64,000 nucleotides of DNA from contig WARS01000036.1 in NCBI GenBank assembly GCA_008933995.1, forward strand, positions 19,949,285 to 20,013,284. Reading direction: 5' to 3'. A program made the translations under genes and the position numbers. Each line of letters begins with the position of its first letter. Position 1 is the stretch's first letter. Below, in pieces: positions 1 to 12,000 of the stretch. This DNA is from Datnioides undecimradiatus. Its lineage: Eukaryota; Chordata; Actinopteri; Lobotiformes; Datnioididae. The notes under the pieces were generated by a model. It had not been told where the DNA came from and did no database searches. It worked only from the letters and a program-made list of their open reading frames with translations.

Positions 1-3000
1 TGTCCGAGCGGGGCAGCAGCACTGATCTGCAGCTCAGCAGCAGAACTGTTAAAAACAACAATTACAGACTCAAAAATGAGTAAAGCTGTATTTCTGCATG
101 TATTGTAACATTAAGCTCATGCGTGACTTGTTTTTACGCTTATGGCTCTTGCTGTAAATGTTTCACAGCTGGTTTTTTGGGAACTGTGGACACACACGGT
201 AAAACTCAGGGCTGCATTAGAAGCTGACCGTGTGTTTGTGCTGTTGCAGGTAAGCTGGTGAGCACCAGGGTGCACACCACGCCCGGCTCTCTGCAGCGCT
301 CCCGCAGCGACATAGACGTTAACGCCGCCTCCAGCGCCAAGTCTCGCCTGTCCACCGTCCCTGCCTCCTCGCCGTTCAGCTCTGCGGCCGCCCTGCCCCC
401 GGGGTCCTACGCCTCATTAGGTAATCCATGAGTCATCTTCCTCTGACCCTCTTAAAAACAGAAAAACAAACCCCCGTCTGGCTTTTTCGCACAATTTCAC
501 ACACACACAATTGCAAATACATTTATAGTGGATGCACGATGAGCTAACGAATCAATCAGGCTTACCTTGACTTAATCAGAATAAACCCTGCGCTGAGACG
601 TCCTCCTGAGTGAGCCGCGTCTGCTGTGTCTCCTCTGTGAGGCACCAGGAGGCGCTGAGACGTTTCCTCCTGCACTCTCTGGCTTTAATGATTAATTAAT
701 TAATTAACGAGTGCCTGGGTTTGTCGTTAGACTGTTCTGCCAGCAGGAACTGTTTAAACCCTGCGCTGACACCTCTGACAAATGATGGGACTGACGTGCC
801 CCTCAGTGCGATGCAAACCCAAACGGGGGCTAACGTCTAAGTCGCCCCCCCCATGCAAACAGAAATATGTCTTTACTGTAATCTGCTCCTCTCCAACGAG
901 CCCCCGCGGCTCCATAATGACCGTTGCTAATGACGATGAGCCCCCCCCCTTGCTTATCCACTCACTCCTGTCCCTGCTTCAATTGCTACTAACGTCTTCC
1001 TCTATACCTCTCCTCCCACTCGCTGCTGCACCGCATTTCTTACATGCCCCAAAAAAGATGGCGCACCCGGTAAAAGCGATGGTAAGACTTGAGTGTGTGT
1101 CCGTGAGCCTGCGCGTGCGTGCGTGTGAGTGTGTGCGTCTGTGTGCGAACTGCGCGCACAGAACACACGAGAGAGCAGAGGCGTACGAGTGTGTCTTTCC
1201 TGTCAGCTGTCACTGGAAACACGTCTACATCCCTTTCTCTCGTCATCCGTGCCCTCTCTTCCTCTCTTTACACCCCTCCCCAAGTGGTCGTCACCTCTGT
1301 GGAACTCTGCATGGACTGTCTGCATGGATATCCTCCTCTGACTGTGACCCTAACAACTTGTACCCATCAACTCTGTTGCTCACACAGCGACCGAGTCCCA
1401 CGTGACTGTTTCATCCCCCGGGGGTTGTGTTTGAGTCGGTGGAGGAGTTTGTGTTCTTCTTCTTCTCTCTTGCTTCACAGAAACCGAGGCGCCCGTCTAA
1501 CAGGCGGTGCAGCGCAACATCTGCAGAGTCGATCGTACGACGAATCGTACCGTCTGTTTCGTGATATCACCTTTTGTACCGCACAAGCCTGATTTAGTCA
1601 GTCAGCTGTTTGTTTATTTGTATGATCTGAACAAGAGGAAGCTCGTCCGCCGCTTCCATAAAAGCTCGACAGCCAATTAGAAGCAGGCGGTTTGATCCAA
1701 GAGTAACACTTCCTCCTTGGTGGGTGTTTCACCAGATGTGACTCACATTGTTTTTATTACCTTGCACTGGAAGAAGGTTTTATAATTAGCAGATGTGTGT
1801 GTGAATTACATTAGACCAGAATCAAAAGTCTCCTTCTGCAAATCGCCTTTGTTTCTGTAAAAACATCTGTCGACGCAGAGAAAAGCAGGAGTTTAAACAA
1901 CAACTGAAGCTAGCATTTTAGCTAGCACCCATTGGTTTCAATTAGGAGGCTGACATTTTATCTAGCAGCTAAGCTACTAAGTAAAAGTCCAAATGTGGGA
2001 GCAGTCTGCAGGTTCTGTCAGTGTCTGTCTGTCTGCTTCCAGGCCTGGGTACGAACAGGAGATATTATATAATTATTTAGTGTGTTTCTCTGTGGTTCGT
2101 GTCTCCGGCGGCAGGCAGAGCTGTGCATACAGGGCGAACACCAGCCGCCAAGTAGCAGGTTACACACACAAAGTGAGAATTAGGTGCAGACGCTGATGCA
2201 GCCAGGTTTGTCTGTTTCCCTCCTGTGTGTCCTCAGGGGCGAGGTGCGTCTCCTTCATCCTGTCTCCCCAGACTTTCTGCTCCTCCAGCATCTCTGTCCA
2301 GGGTTGGGGTGAACACACCTCACTAATTCATGTGCATTAAACCTCCCACCGTCTCTCTCTCTCTCCCCCCGTTACCGCTTCCCTTCATCATCCAGGTCGT
2401 GTTCGTACCAGGAGGCAGAGCTCGGGCAGCGTGGGCGGCGCCAGCACCTCAGTGGTGGACAGCAGGGGGCGCAGTCGAGCCAAAGTCGTCTCCCAGTCCC
2501 AGCGTATGTGCACACAGCCGACACACGCTCTCATACACTCAGGCTGTCTTCAACCACATGCGCATTACGCAGCTTTGAGCGTGCACACCATCGTATTTCA
2601 GTATGATCTTTGTCTGCACTGGCTTTCAGATCATACGGTTCAGTGTTGTGCTGCTTCCTGTGTGTGTGTGTGTGTGCGTGTGCGTGTGTGTGTGTGCGTG
2701 TGTGTTACTCATGCAGATCCTGTGCATTTGTGCAAGTGTGCCCACGTGCATGCACCGCGCGTCTGCTTGTTTCTCAGTATAAACGAGTGTGTGTGTGTGT
2801 GTCGGTATCTGTTGATATAACACAGCTAACACGTTCACAGCCGACCAGAGTGCATGCTGGGTAAAAACCAATAACCATAACCCCTTCTGTCTCATTTTGA
2901 CCGTTCTCGATCTCCACCCTGTCCTGCCTATCGCCTCCATCCACCCAGGATCCAGATCAGCCAATCCCATCAGTGGTAAGGCCTCAGCTTCATCCAATCA

Positions 3001-6000
3001 CGAGCCAGACGCCTCTCCACCCCTCCCCGCCGTAGCGCACAGAGCTTTGCACGCTTTTCTTTGAAGCAGTAGCTGCATGCTCCACTCATCACACTCACAA
3101 CGGTCTTTCCCCGCACAGTTTGAGCAGCTGTTTGGAGTCGGAAGTGTCGCCGTCGGCCATTTTGTCGTGTTTGTAGACTTTGTTTTCACTGTTGCTCGAT
3201 GTTCCCATTGGTGACCGGTGCCACAGTAGATGTCAACCCCACTTAGACCGTGGATCTGCGCCCCCACCCTCCCCCTCCCTGTGTGTGTCTCTGCTGTTAA
3301 CATCAGTATGTGTTGATTCAGACAAACTTCATCCACCTTCAGATAGAACTACACATGGGTCTGTAGCCCACTCTGAGATCAATGAGGAGCAGGTGTCACA
3401 GTCTGTTAGGGTTTCTGTTGCTGCACCGCCCCCCCGGCATCGGGCCCGTTGACACAGGGCTCGTGTTTGGAGGTCTGACTCAGTCCAAGCATGACATTAA
3501 AGGTTGAACCCCTGCCTCACCCGTATCCCAGCGAGTGTCTCAGCCTGAATGTTGTCCAACCACGTGTTTCTCCCTTCTCTCCCCTGACAGCCGGCAGTCG
3601 CTCCAGCTCCCCGGGCAAGCTGCTCGGCCACAGCAGCTACGGCCGGATCCCCCGAGCCACGGCGTCGGCCTCCACCACGCCGGCGGACAAGCGCAGCAGG
3701 ATCCCTCGCAGCCAGGGCTGCAGCCGCGAGACCAGCCCGAGCAGACTGGGCCTGGGTAAGACCGGGGCTCCTGCACACACCGCTCACACACGTCTGTCTG
3801 TAACAGGCCGCTGTCGGTCCTCAGGACTCGTGCCTGTGATGTGATTTCAGTCAGACAAAACCAGGTTTAAGTTATTTGACGTCATCAATGAAAGATGCTG
3901 ATTGCTGAAGCAACGCATCGTTCATGTAGCCGCATGAGCCTCGCTGCGAGTGTGCGGTGAAGGGAACAGCAAGAAGCTGAGGTGCAACATCTCCCGGCTT
4001 TCTTTGCAGTTCGCCTGTTTCTCATCGAGTCCGCGTCAGTCACGGCGTGCAGAGACGCTGACCGCTCACGTGCTCCACGCCGCTGACCACACGGTCTGCA
4101 GACTGTAGCTCCTGGTCTGCAGAGAGACACGGATGTTCTCCTGCATCACGCCACACAGACTGTGCTGCAGCCTCTCCCGTTTACTGTTGAGCTGCTTATA
4201 ATGTTGTTTTGTCACCGTTTGCAGGTCTGATCATCTGATCGGTACCGAAGACACGCTGCTAATGACCAGACGAGACACATGCAGGGCAGTGAGAGGGACG
4301 AATCAGGCCCAAGTATAGAAATAAAAACCAGAAATCGTTTTATTTCAACTTTACTCGCAGATCTGCTCTGATAGGTGATTGGTTGATGAGCGAGCGGTGC
4401 GTACGGGTGTATTAGTAAGAGCAGTTAGCATCAAAACCTCTGTGTTGGATGGTAAAGCAGCTTGTTTCTCAGTTAAAGCTGAGGTTGAATTGTTGTGTGG
4501 TGGGCCTCTTCATTGAGATTAAAGCTGTTTGTCCGTGGATCCCAGCGTTTGATGGAGACTCCGGACAGTCCCGCCTCTCCTGACCGTCTGATTCCTGATT
4601 TGTCAGCGTCCGGTCGATGGTTTCCTGTAGCGAAGCGGCTGCTTGTTGTTTCTTTTCTAATGTTTAACTGAGAAGTTGTTTCAATAAGAGCAAATGTTTC
4701 TGATTAACGACAGACTCTTCACTTTGTTCAGTTTACAGGTTTGTATTGATGAGAGGGGGATTCTGTTCATGTCCCTGTCGTTTCTGTTTTAACAGTTCAG
4801 TGGCTTCATTTCTTAATATTTAAACAACTAATTGTTTTCACACATTAACAGAAGCTTGACTTGCTCCATGGAGAGACTGTGTGACCTTCACTAGCAGTGT
4901 GATGTTTGACCGTCTCACTCACTGAGCACTGCTTCTACTCTGTCAAACTCAGCTCTTCTTCATCTTCTCGTCTCTTTAGCCCATCGTCTTCTTAACGGCG
5001 CTGTAGTTGCTGCTGACGGGCAGCGCACCTGTCGGCAGGATTAGCAGAAATGTGTCACACGAACCTCTGAACCTCCGATCACAGTGATCGTCAGTAAACA
5101 GTCTTTGCCCCATAAATAAGGTCCTCTGTTTCACCGTCCCTCAGACCAGATTCAATCAGATACACACGCTGTCTGTTTAGTGACTGAACACATTAACCTG
5201 AAGCCCTCTGAACACGTTCGTGTGTCTCTAACGTCGACCTCGGTCAGCGCCGCCATTAGAAAGCTCTGTTGTTTGTCCTTCGTCCCGTCTGCAGGGCCTT
5301 CTTCTCTCAGTCTCCTCTTCGTCTCTCCTCTCCTCCTCCTCCTCATTTCTGACCCACACTGCCCGATGAATGCACACTGACGCTCCCACCTAACTTGTTG
5401 TCCTGACAGCCAGCCTGTGTGGTAAAGCTCTTCTTCCTGCTGCTCTTCCCTACCGCACGCTAGCCCGGAGCCGCATTCCCCGTCCCAGCATGAGTCAGGG
5501 CTGCAGTCGCGACACCAGTCGCGAGAGCAGCCGCGACACCAGCCCCGCTCGGGGCTTCGCTCCTCTGGGTGAGTACCGCTCAGCTAACACCGGCCCGGAC
5601 TTCCCTCTCCCAGTGAGTGTCCCGCCCGGACAACCTTTACCTGATGCTTACACGAGCCTCCCTCCTGTTGTTGGTGTTTGGAGTGTGTTATGGCCGCGCT
5701 GCCTCCGCCTGCCTTTCTCTGTGCATGCACTGACTCCTGGTTTAGGGACTACTTACTGTTCTGTGTGAGGGATCCAGCTTAGTTATTCATTTTCTGGTTC
5801 CTGTTATTTGTATAAATGAAATCATCAGATGCACCTTACTTGTTTTGGACTTTCCAAAGCTGGGTTGAATTGTTTCTGAATGAATCTGTGCACGAATGTT
5901 GGGATTTGGAACACGAGCACCGTCGTTAGCCGCCTGGACGAAGACGTAGCAGCACCACGTCAGCGCAGCGATCCTGCAGCCAGTCGTTCTGGGGCCGTGA

Positions 6001-9000
6001 CATCCTGGGAAGTGATGTCATAACTCTGCAGCCAGTGACTTAGCATCACCACTCTGCTGGCGTAGCAGAGGTTAACTGTTAACTGTTACCGTGCTGCATT
6101 GTACTGTATATTCAAGTCAGCTACAGACGACAGATCTGACCCTTTTCACGCTGCGGAGCCAACTGTAGTCTCTGTAAACGCCAAGTGGAGCCACAGCCAA
6201 ATCAGATTTCTACATGTTTGATTGTAGAAACAAGCAGTGACTGATTGTCAGGAGCTGATGTGCAGTGAAGTGCAGTGTTTTGATGGTGCAGCAGTGTGAA
6301 AACGGCTCCTGAGCCTCGTCCGGTGTAGCGTCCGTCACTAACCCCCTGACCCGGGTGTCTGCTGTCCCCTGCAGCCTCCCGACGTCACTCCCGTTCAACC
6401 AGCGCTCTCTCCACAGCCGACCCCCACAGCCAGTCAGGTGACCTGCATGCCCAGACCTCCCAGTCCCTCTCGGTTCACCCCCCCCCGTCCCCAAAACCTC
6501 CCAGTCTTAGAGGCAGCATGCGTCAGTGGTTGTGTGGTCGTGATGTGACTGCGGCAGCATCCGTCATCCCGTTCCTTTATGTTCCCTCCAGAGTGCTTTG
6601 GAGCATTTGATTTAGTATTTTAGCGAACAGGGAAGGTAAGACTGGACAGCTAGTGTTTGTTCAGCATGTCGAGGGAAACATCATGTCATCTGCCTGCCAC
6701 CGGTTTGTGTTTCCAGTGCCTTATGACTCTTATTTTTATGTTTTAGCTGTGATTCGTGGTGGGACCGTGATCCACAGCTTCTCATGTCACTTTGTTTTGT
6801 TCCACTTTGCTCATATTTATGGTTCTTCTTCTTTGGTGCATCCTTGGTGCTTTGTATCCTTCATCTCCGGGGAAACGGCATCGCTGCTGTACATGCCTGT
6901 GCTTCGTCATCGTGCCTTTTCTTTCAGAACATTTCTGTTTTGGTGGTTTTAGACTCCTGTTCAGCTCATTCACACTCTGTATATTGCTTTGTATTCATAT
7001 GTGTCCAAAGACCTTGTAACCGTCTCTGTTTTGTCCGCTCAGGTAAGTCGCGGCGGCCACTTTTACTTTATCGCGGGGCTTCTCTCACCGTCCTCCTTTA
7101 CCTCCTTCTTTTCCCGCTTCCTGTCTAGATCGATACGGTTTGATTCACCAAGCAAGAATCTCTGCGTCCGTCAACGCCATGAGGGTGCTGAACACCGGCA
7201 CGGAGGTGGAGGCAGCTGTGGCGGACGCTCTGGTAAGCTGCAGTGGAGTTCCTGCCTGTCAGGATGTTGCACGACTGAAAATGGGGTTTGGACTGAGCTG
7301 CAGGAGGCTGCAGAGTCCATCATGTAGAGTTCAGTCTAAACCATTAGGCTTAAACACGGAGCAAATCAATAACTAATAGTTTAGCTGGTTAATCCATCCA
7401 TCTATCCATTTTCTGCAACTTATCTAAAACCACGACACGTTGATTTATTAAATATATTATTACTGATATGCAGCCGAAAGACACCGACAGATAATTTGTT
7501 TAAATGTCACGGCGGCTTCGCGGTCAGCCCCTCGCCTCACAGCAGCAGGGTCCCAGGTTCGGGTCCTCTCCGTGTCTGCGGCTTCCTCCTCCCACCACCC
7601 AGAAACATGCACGATAGGTGAAGTGAACTCTAAACTGATCGCAGGAGTCAATGTGAGCGCGCACGTGTTTGTCTGTCTATATGTGTGAGCCCAGCGACAG
7701 ACTGCAGACCTGCGCGCCCCGCCTCCCGCCCAGTGACTGCTGGGATACGCTGCGGCTCCCCCCTGGTTACAGAAAGTGGATGGATGTCAACAAAATTCAT
7801 GCACAAAACAAATAATTGATGCACAGTTTTCTTTGTTGCATTGCGTTGAATCTTATATTTAAACAAAGAGATTTTAAGACTGAACGCTGCAGAAACATGA
7901 GGTAACAACAGTTCATCCTCCCTCCTTCCTCAGGCTTCTGTCTGTAGAAACAAGTTAAACCTCTGCTCAGCTGTGTCCTCTCCTGTTTAAAGCCTCCCCT
8001 CTCTCTTCTTCTTCCCCTCTCGATTTGTTTGTTACCATTTTCAGCTATTAGGAGACTCCAGGAACAAGGTAGTTGGTCATCTTCCATACTGTTCATGTGT
8101 CCACGCCATCACGCACTAATCGAGTTGGGAACCCCCCGATGCAGCTTGTCCCTTTAGATTCGGCATCGTTTCCCGTTTTTGGTTGACTTGTTTTGTTTTT
8201 GCCCATCGCACCCACGTTGTGACATTAACGTGTTGAACCTCATCCAGTCTGTGACGTCGAACATGCGCTGTGTGCACTGCATCTGTAGTCATGTGGCTCT
8301 GCTTGGCTTTCCATGTTTATTCATAGCAACAGCACGTGTTTAACTTGTAACCGAGGAGCTGCACAGCACGTCTGTGAACATGAGTGTGAAACATGACCGC
8401 ACAGTAAACTGCATGGCTACCTGAGACCGTTACCTTCGTGGCTGAGTGTGAGGCACCGTGTCCCTGCAGAGCTCGGTTAACATTCAGGTTTCGTTGCTCC
8501 GTGTGTCTTACGTGTCCGACGTCTTTCCCCCCCCCGCAGAGGAAGCCGCTGAGGCGGAGGTACGAGTCACCGGGGATGTACTCCGACGACGACGCCAACA
8601 GCGACGCGTCCAGCGCCTGCTCAGAGCGCTCGTACGGCTCCAGGAACGGAGGCATCCCCCATTACCTGCGGCAGACGGAGGACGTGGCGGAGATCCTGAA
8701 CCACTGTGCCAGCTCCAACTGGTCGGAGAGGAAGGAGGGCCTGCTGGGTCTGCAGAACCTGCTCAAGAGCCAAAGAATACTCAGGTGGGATACGGTGCTC
8801 TGTCCAGCCCGCCCAGGTGCGACGAAAGGCTTGAACCCCTGTGTCGTCTGTGTAATAACTGTTTACCTCCTCGTTAACCTACAACCCCGTCATCCTGAGT
8901 CATTGATCCTTTATCCGACCGGGGTTGGTTCAAGTGTGACTCTGTGATCTCCATCACAGCAGTCTAACCGTGTATTGATAAACCCTTGGCGCTGAAGTGG

Positions 9001-12000
9001 CGGTGTACGTATGAAAGCATCTGTGCCGCTGAATCTTAGGGGACGCCTGAGCGCAGATGCAGGTTTTACTGCAGGGTTGGACTCACTGTTGTGCTGCGTC
9101 GTTGACTGAGCGTGCAGCAACGGAGAGCAGGCAGAGGTCTCTGGACGGCACTTTGCCATATTTGTGATCATTCCTATCAGTCTTATCAGGAGGAACAGTT
9201 CATATTACCTGATAACCGTGGTTGGAGGAGGCTCTGGGACACTCCACAGAGAGCAGCGATAGCTTCTTAATCTCTGCTGATTGCCGTGGCTGCTAAGACC
9301 AGCTTGTATCTGCAAACCTGCACCATCTCATGAGAGCATTCATTTACCCCGTTACACTGAACAGGATGAAAATAAGCTTTGTAGTTGTTGGATTTCGATC
9401 TGAAGCCTTTAAAGTATTGTGACAGACGCCCCCTGTGTGTGTCTCCGTCTCTGCAGCCGAGTGGAGCTGAAGAGACTCTGTGAGATCTTCACCCGGATGT
9501 TTGCAGATCCGCACAGCAAGGTGAGGCGGATGGAGCGTACCAACTGAAGCTCTGCAGCTGATGTTAATGTGAATGCACGGTAAATGATGTGGCTTGAAAC
9601 TAACGGAGTGTCTCTTGTTGCACGGTCTGCCTTGCTGTGGATTTAACAACAGAGAGTAAGTGTGTCTCTTGAAATCTTCACATCACTAAAAGCATCAACC
9701 AGTCGGGCCGTGGCACTCGGCCGAGCCGCGCTGTGTAACTAACGCTCCGACGCGCTCGCAGGTGTTCAGCATGTTCCTGGAGACCCTGGTGGACTTCATC
9801 ACGGTGCACAGGGAGGACCTGCAGGACTGGCTCTTCGTCCTGCTCACCCAGCTGCTGAAGAAGATGGGGGCCGATCTGCTGGGCTCCGTCCAGGCCAAAG
9901 TCCAGAAGGCCCTGGATATCACGAGGTCTGAAAGGTCACACTTGTTTAGATCACCGGCGGTGGTTAAAGGGGCATTTCACACTACTTTCAATCAGTTCTT
10001 CAGTTATTTAGCGAAGACTGTGAACCTCAGTAGCCTCTGACGTCTGCTGGGTCCAGCCTCGTGAATGATGTTTAGTCTCTCTCATCAGGGACTGACGTAG
10101 CTTTTCATTTCACCGTGTTTGTCAGGGAGTCCTTCCCGTTCGACCAGCAGTTCAACATTCTCATGCGGTTCATCGTCGACCAGACTCAGACTCCAAACCT
10201 CAAGGTAAAGATTCAGAAGGCCATTTTGATTGGTCGGCTTTACTTAATTAGACGTGGAGCTGAATGCGTGGCTGTGCCCGTAGGTGAAGGTGGCCATTTT
10301 GAAGTACATCGAGTGCCTGGCTCGGCAGATGGACCCGACCGACTTTGTGAACTCCAGCGAGACGCGCCTGGCCGTGTCCCGCATCATCACCTGGACCACT
10401 GAGCCCAAAAGCTCTGACGTCAGGAAGGTAGGCTCTGATTGGTTCGTCCGAGTCTCTCTGCTCTGTACCTGAAAGGTGAATTTCACCCACAATAATAAAA
10501 CTTCACTTGTTCTTGCAGGAGAAATATATTCCATATTTAAGAGTGGACGAGGTTTGTTGAGGAAAACAAATCAGAACTGATATTTAAGTCATAAACGTTC
10601 CTTTAAAAACACAGAAAACTTGGGTTTTAGTGGCTTCAGTTCCGCCTCAGGCGTCTCTGATGGAATGAGGACGATCAAACCTGAAAAAATATATTATTTC
10701 ATGTGAATTTGTGACTTTAATCTCAGTGTTTTTCAATCTTTTGGTTTAGAAATTCAGCTTTTTCCCCTTTCAGTCTGAATATTAAACCCTCTCCCAGATT
10801 CACTTTGCTTATTTGTGGCTTCAGTGGCCACAGTACGTTGTTTCTTATTAGAGAACATTAAAAGTGTTGTTTCAAGCTTTAGTCCTGATGGTTTGACTGA
10901 ATTCTTTGCTTCCAGCTTAATGAAAATAGGACAGATAACACAGAAACACAGGAAGTCATGCCACTAAACTAGAACAACAAGGTAACAAGCTTGTTGCTAA
11001 GCTAACTGCTGTGAAACTTGTTTAGTTGCATAAAACAGAGTGAAAGATGTGACTGATTCATTTCTTGTAGTGTATTTATGAGCAAAGCACGTCCCTGTAC
11101 TGATAACATTAATGAGATGAACGCTCTTCAGCCGCCGCCGCCGCCGCCGCCGCTGCCGGCCTCTGAGGTCCTCAGCCTGCGGCGTTTGTGTGGCAGCGGC
11201 TGTAAACTTTGATAATAGGCACTTCCGTGTGGACGGCCTTGGGTCAACGGCCCCATTATCTTCCCCTTGTCTGATGCGCGTCATATGTTCTCCCTCTGTC
11301 TCCCCTCCTGTTTGTTTTTCCACTGCTGTTCTTCAAAAACCAGTTCCTCACCTCGCTGTTCGAATCAGGGCCTGACCTCCAGGCTTCGCTGATAAGGTGG
11401 AGTGTTTCTGTCTGCGCCCGGCAGCGACCCTGACTCTGTTCGTTTGTTTTGAGTGCATATGTGGGTTATCTGCCATGATGGATGGCTTGTGCCAGGTTGT
11501 TTGGTTGAGTGCTGCCTCCACGTGTGATGGTGGAGGACCTGTGTCATGACGTAACGCCCATTCTGCCTTGCCACTGTGCCCCAGACCCTTCATAACTGGG
11601 TGAGCGAGGAGCTAGCTGGCAGGTCCAGCACCGCGGCCTTACTGTCCGCTGAGGGCAACCAGGAAGAGAGGTGCAAGCAGGTAGAGCCCGACCCGACAGC
11701 CAATCACAACACGACATGATGAGCACGCAATGCCCCGCCTGCCCGGTGCCTAACCAACACCTGCGAGACCGCGACCGAACTCGAGTGTGGCATCTCTCAC
11801 TCACCTCTACCATTGACGCTTTAGCTGTTCTCGCTGTAACAACCTCAGAAACCAGTCTGCGCCTTGCAAGTCGACCACTCACCAGACAATCAATCGAGCT
11901 TGTTGTGCAACCAGAGAGAGAGAGACCTCGGTTTACGGCAGGAGATGCTCGTTGCTTTGTGTGAATGGACTTTTTATTTACTGCTCAGCGTTGATAGGAA

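Noticed and set aside
782-1405. 207-codon open frame in the first clasp1 intron
   Set aside because: Low-complexity, T/C-rich translation with no family resemblance and no exon-like splice frame; lies between two exons already joined in phase.
2459-2475. CTCF-like CAGCAGGGGGCGCAG in a clasp1 exon
   Set aside because: The coding sequence (DSRGRS) explains it; no separate evidence for a binding site.
7540-7570. tRNA-like B box (AGGTTCGGGTCC)
   Set aside because: It belongs to the dispersed repeat; no cloverleaf can be drawn around it.
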